Source: Ilumatobacteraceae bacterium (GTDB lineage: Bacteria; Actinomycetota; Acidimicrobiia; Acidimicrobiales; Ilumatobacteraceae). Taken from it: a DNA stretch of 9,015 nucleotides. The position numbers and the translations under genes were made by a program. Below the pieces are notes generated by a model, which worked only from the letters and a program-made list of their open reading frames with translations, was not told the origin of the DNA and ran no database searches. Within the stretch, counting starts at the first letter, position 1. Every line of letters begins with the position of its first letter. The stretch spans positions 1 to 9,015 of the forward strand of contig JANRBC010000021.1 of assembly GCA_030727685.1 (NCBI GenBank), written 5' to 3'. This document shows, piece after piece, positions 6,881-9,015 of the stretch.

Positions 6881-8233
6881 TTAAGCCGTGATCAACATCA
6901 ACAACTCAGCCACGTGCTCGTCGCACTCTTCGCGTGTTTTCGCTTCAAGATTTAAGCGCAGTAGTGGCTCGGTGTTTGAAGGCCGAACATTAAACCACCA
7001 GGTGCCGCAGTCAACAGTAAGGCCATCAAGGTGATCTTGCGGAAATTTGGCAAACTGCTTTGTTATTCGCTCAATCACTTCTTGAATATTGTCGACCTGC
7101 ATGTTTATCTCACCACTATTTGCATATTTCTCAAATGGTTTGCGCAACTCAGATAAAGACTTTCCGGTACGACACATCTCGCCGAGCACAACCATCGTCG
7201 CGATCAAGCCACTGTCAGCCCGATAATTATCAGCAAAGTAGTAGTGACCAGAATGTTCACCAGCAAACACCGCACCAGTTTGAGCCATCACTTGCTTCAT
7301 ATAGCTATGGCCGTTCTTTGTACGAATCGCTTTACCGCCTAACGACGTGATCGTCTCGGGCACGATTCGCGAGCAAATTAAGTTATACAAAATCGTCGCA
7401 CCCGGATTCTCACGCAAAAATACTGAGGCCAAAAGTGCAGTAGTGGTGCTGCCAGAAACGCTTTTGCCCGTCTCGTCAACTAAAAACACTCGGTCGGCAT
7501 CTCCGTCGAATGCGAGACCAACATCGAATTCGCCAGCGACCACACGTGCTTGCAGGTCTCGTTGATTGGCAGGCTGAATTGGGTCGGCCGGATGATTCGG
7601 AAACGTCCCGTCGAGCTCACCGTACATTATTTCAACTTCGAACTTTCGCAGTCGATCAAAGACCGCCGGTGCAACCAACCCACCCATACCATTTGCAGTG
7701 TCTGCGACAACACGCAATTTAGAGATGCTGTCAACGTCGATAAAACTCACGACATGGTCGACAAATTCGGCGAGCATGTTTTTCTTTGTGACTTCGCCAC
7801 GAGTCTTTGCCGCAGCCGGTCCGTTGCCGTCTAAAACATCTTGAGCGATCGCCTTCATCTCAAGCAACCCATTATCAATGCCGATAGATCTGGCGCCCGA
7901 CAGACAGCATTTGATCCCGTTGTATTGAGCCGGGTTATGTGAAGCCGTAAACATCGCGCCAGGTGCATTCAATTTGCCTGAAGCAAAATAAAGCATGTCG
8001 GTGCTGGCAAGACCAAGATTTATTACATCAACACCCTGCTCGGTAAGACCATTCTCAAATGCTTCGATTAGAGCCAGGCCACTCGGACGCATGTCATGAC
8101 CAACAACAATTGTTTTGGCATCTGAAAATTTTGCAAATGCCACACCAAGCGCGTGCGCCAAAGTTGGATCGAGTTGATCGGGCACTGTGCCACGAATGTC
8201 ATACGCCTTGACAACCGCATCTAAATTTGGCAC
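6881..8233 (-). CDS. manB: Phosphomannomutase/phosphoglucomutase (ManB type)
   Basis: Alpha-D-phosphohexomutase of 450 aa that interconverts hexose 6- and 1-phosphates, typically mannose-6-P to mannose-1-P for GDP-mannose and hence cell-envelope glycans; glucose phosphate may also be used. All four family sites are intact: the phosphoserine loop TASHNP at 96-101 (S98), the Mg-binding loop DGDADR at 243-248, the sugar-specificity loop GEHSGH at 325-330 and the phosphate-binding loop RPSNTEPLLR at 417-426. The N-terminal VKAYDIRG at 8-15 is also typical. GEHSGH matches PMM/PGM enzymes rather than phosphoglucosamine mutases. It starts at GTG 8233, 11 nt after the stop of the upstream membrane-protein gene, without a recognisable Shine-Dalgarno; the start is supported because the conserved DIRG segment follows after only a few codons. 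It is followed 17 nt later by the Trm112 gene and probably shares its operon. Confidence 0.95.
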   Translation of the reverse strand: MPNLDAVVKAYDIRGTVPDQLDPTLAHALGVAFAKFSDAKTIVVGHDMRPSGLALIEAFENGLTEQGVDVINLGLASTDMLYFASGKLNAPGAMFTASHNPAQYNGIKCCLSGARSIGIDNGLLEMKAIAQDVLDGNGPAAAKTRGEVTKKNMLAEFVDHVVSFIDVDSISKLRVVADTANGMGGLVAPAVFDRLRKFEVEIMYGELDGTFPNHPADPIQPANQRDLQARVVAGEFDVGLAFDGDADRVFLVDETGKSVSGSTTTALLASVFLRENPGATILYNLICSRIVPETITSLGGKAIRTKNGHSYMKQVMAQTGAVFAGEHSGHYYFADNYRADSGLIATMVVLGEMCRTGKSLSELRKPFEKYANSGEINMQVDNIQEVIERITKQFAKFPQDHLDGLTVDCGTWWFNVRPSNTEPLLRLNLEAKTREECDEHVAELLMLITA

Positions 8234-8244
8234 GACTGTAAAGA

Positions 8245-9015
8245 CTAGCGGCTCAACAATTTGCGTTTTCGTTCAACTTGACGACCACGCCAGCGCACCG
8301 CCATTGTGGCCACACCAAGAAACGTCATGAAGAATGCAAAATAATCTATGAGTGAATAGCCATAGTGCAACCGAACATTATTGCTAGTCGGAATCACGAC
8401 CATCATGTTCGGCGCAACACGAAATGGGCCCTCGGCGTTTTCGACTTTCCAATTCGGAAAATAACTCATTCGCACAAGTACAGGTACACCAACTCTGTCC
8501 ACAGTGAAACTAATCGCCTCGTCTTCAAGCACCGTATTGCTGACTTGAACGGGCGACAACTCGACTTTGTTTACCGACTCTGACGGCTTAACAATGTCGA
8601 CTCTGCGTGACGAATCACTTGGTTCACCTTGGCGGCGATTTAAGTCGACAACTGCTTCAACTTTTTGCCAACTGTCGGGGCCATTGGCAACTGGCACCGC
8701 CGCCCAATCTTCGGGGTGCTGAAACCAACTTGTACCGATCTCGAGCCATCGTTCTTTTGGGTCACCGACTTTGCTCGTCACAATCACCGGTTGAACTGAC
8801 ATCGGCACAACCAAATCACTCGCTTCAACTTTGTAAATCACCCATGGGCCACTTTGAGCAATTTTGACTAATGCCGCTTGCATGTTGGCTTGACTTATTG
8901 CCTCGGCAGTAAATGCCATGTAATAGCGAACACCAAGTTCTTGCAGATATCGCACTCCGAGACCCGCGTTGTTGTCGTCATAACGCAACTCACGAACTGG
9001 GTTACTGCTCTGTTT
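8245..9015 (-). CDS. C-terminal part of a large membrane protein, 5' end outside window
   Basis: The frame is open from the window edge (visible N-terminal residues KQSSNPVRELRYDD) to TAG at 8245: 256 residues of what must be a longer protein. TTG 8988 is in frame but nothing suggests it is the true start. Most of the fragment is a soluble, beta-rich segment, followed by one hydrophobic helix at about residues 221-241 (LIDYFAFFMTFLGVATMAV) and a strongly basic tail (RWRGRQVERKRK). By the positive-inside rule the tail is cytoplasmic and the soluble part extracytoplasmic. The stretch YFPNWKVENAEG followed by APNMMVVIPTSNNVRLHY resembles the C-terminal extracellular module of YfhO-like and other GT-C-type polytopic membrane proteins, where a YxPxW motif precedes the last helices. 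A role in envelope glycan assembly would fit its position 11 nt upstream of manB, but this is inference; I do not recognise a specific gene. Confidence 0.75.
   Translation of the reverse strand, partial: KQSSNPVRELRYDDNNAGLGVRYLQELGVRYYMAFTAEAISQANMQAALVKIAQSGPWVIYKVEASDLVVPMSVQPVIVTSKVGDPKERWLEIGTSWFQHPEDWAAVPVANGPDSWQKVEAVVDLNRRQGEPSDSSRRVDIVKPSESVNKVELSPVQVSNTVLEDEAISFTVDRVGVPVLVRMSYFPNWKVENAEGPFRVAPNMMVVIPTSNNVRLHYGYSLIDYFAFFMTFLGVATMAVRWRGRQVERKRKLLSR

Noticed and set aside
1..9015. CRISPR arrays, insertion sequences, tRNA or rRNA genes, phage genes
   Set aside because: No direct-repeat arrays, terminal inverted repeats, transposase motifs or RNA gene signatures were seen; all but a few short gaps is accounted for by housekeeping coding sequence.

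Overview
This is a compact stretch of housekeeping genes from what looks like an actinomycete-type bacterium (phylum Actinomycetota). The evidence is an AhcY with the long mycobacterial/plant-type insertion, an actinobacterial-style SecA N-terminus, a manB-Trm112-ahcY order, and comF directly before secA. Base composition is moderate by eye (mid-40s to about 50% GC, not counted), well below that of streptomycetes or mycobacteria, and spacing is very tight. A streamlined aquatic lineage, perhaps Acidimicrobiia-like, fits best, but the class assignment is a low-confidence inference.

Layout. Seven of eight genes lie on the minus strand, so they read from right to left. From the right edge: the C-terminal part of a membrane protein (8245-9015, start outside the window); a phosphomannomutase/phosphoglucomutase of the ManB type (6881-8233); a small Trm112-family protein (6609-6863); S-adenosylhomocysteine hydrolase ahcY (5136-6587); a ComF-type phosphoribosyltransferase (3787-4512); the translocase ATPase secA (1106-3835); and peptide chain release factor 2, prfB (1-1090, only the last few codons missing). 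One gene, a YczE/YitT-like integral membrane protein (4541-5161), lies on the plus strand. It is divergent from comF and overlaps the 3' end of ahcY tail to tail.

Transcription units (inferred). The 8245+ membrane gene, manB, Trm112 and ahcY are separated by gaps of 11, 17 and 21 nt and are probably one operon. comF, secA and prfB form a second: comF overlaps secA by 49 nt and secA-prfB are 15 nt apart. No gene-free stretch is longer than about 30 nt, and no tRNA, rRNA, CRISPR array, insertion sequence or clear rho-independent terminator was seen.

Function. The products cover sugar-phosphate metabolism for nucleotide-sugar supply (ManB), recycling of the methylation by-product SAH (AhcY), a possible methyltransferase partner (Trm112), protein export (SecA), translation termination (PrfB) and two poorly understood membrane proteins. 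No novel defence or mobile system is visible. The points of interest are the extreme packing (overlaps at both ends of the yczE-comF-secA segment), the near absence of Shine-Dalgarno sequences, a prfB without the programmed frameshift, a Trm112 protein with only one of the usual zinc cysteines, and an apparently condensed version of a conserved actinobacterial gene neighbourhood.
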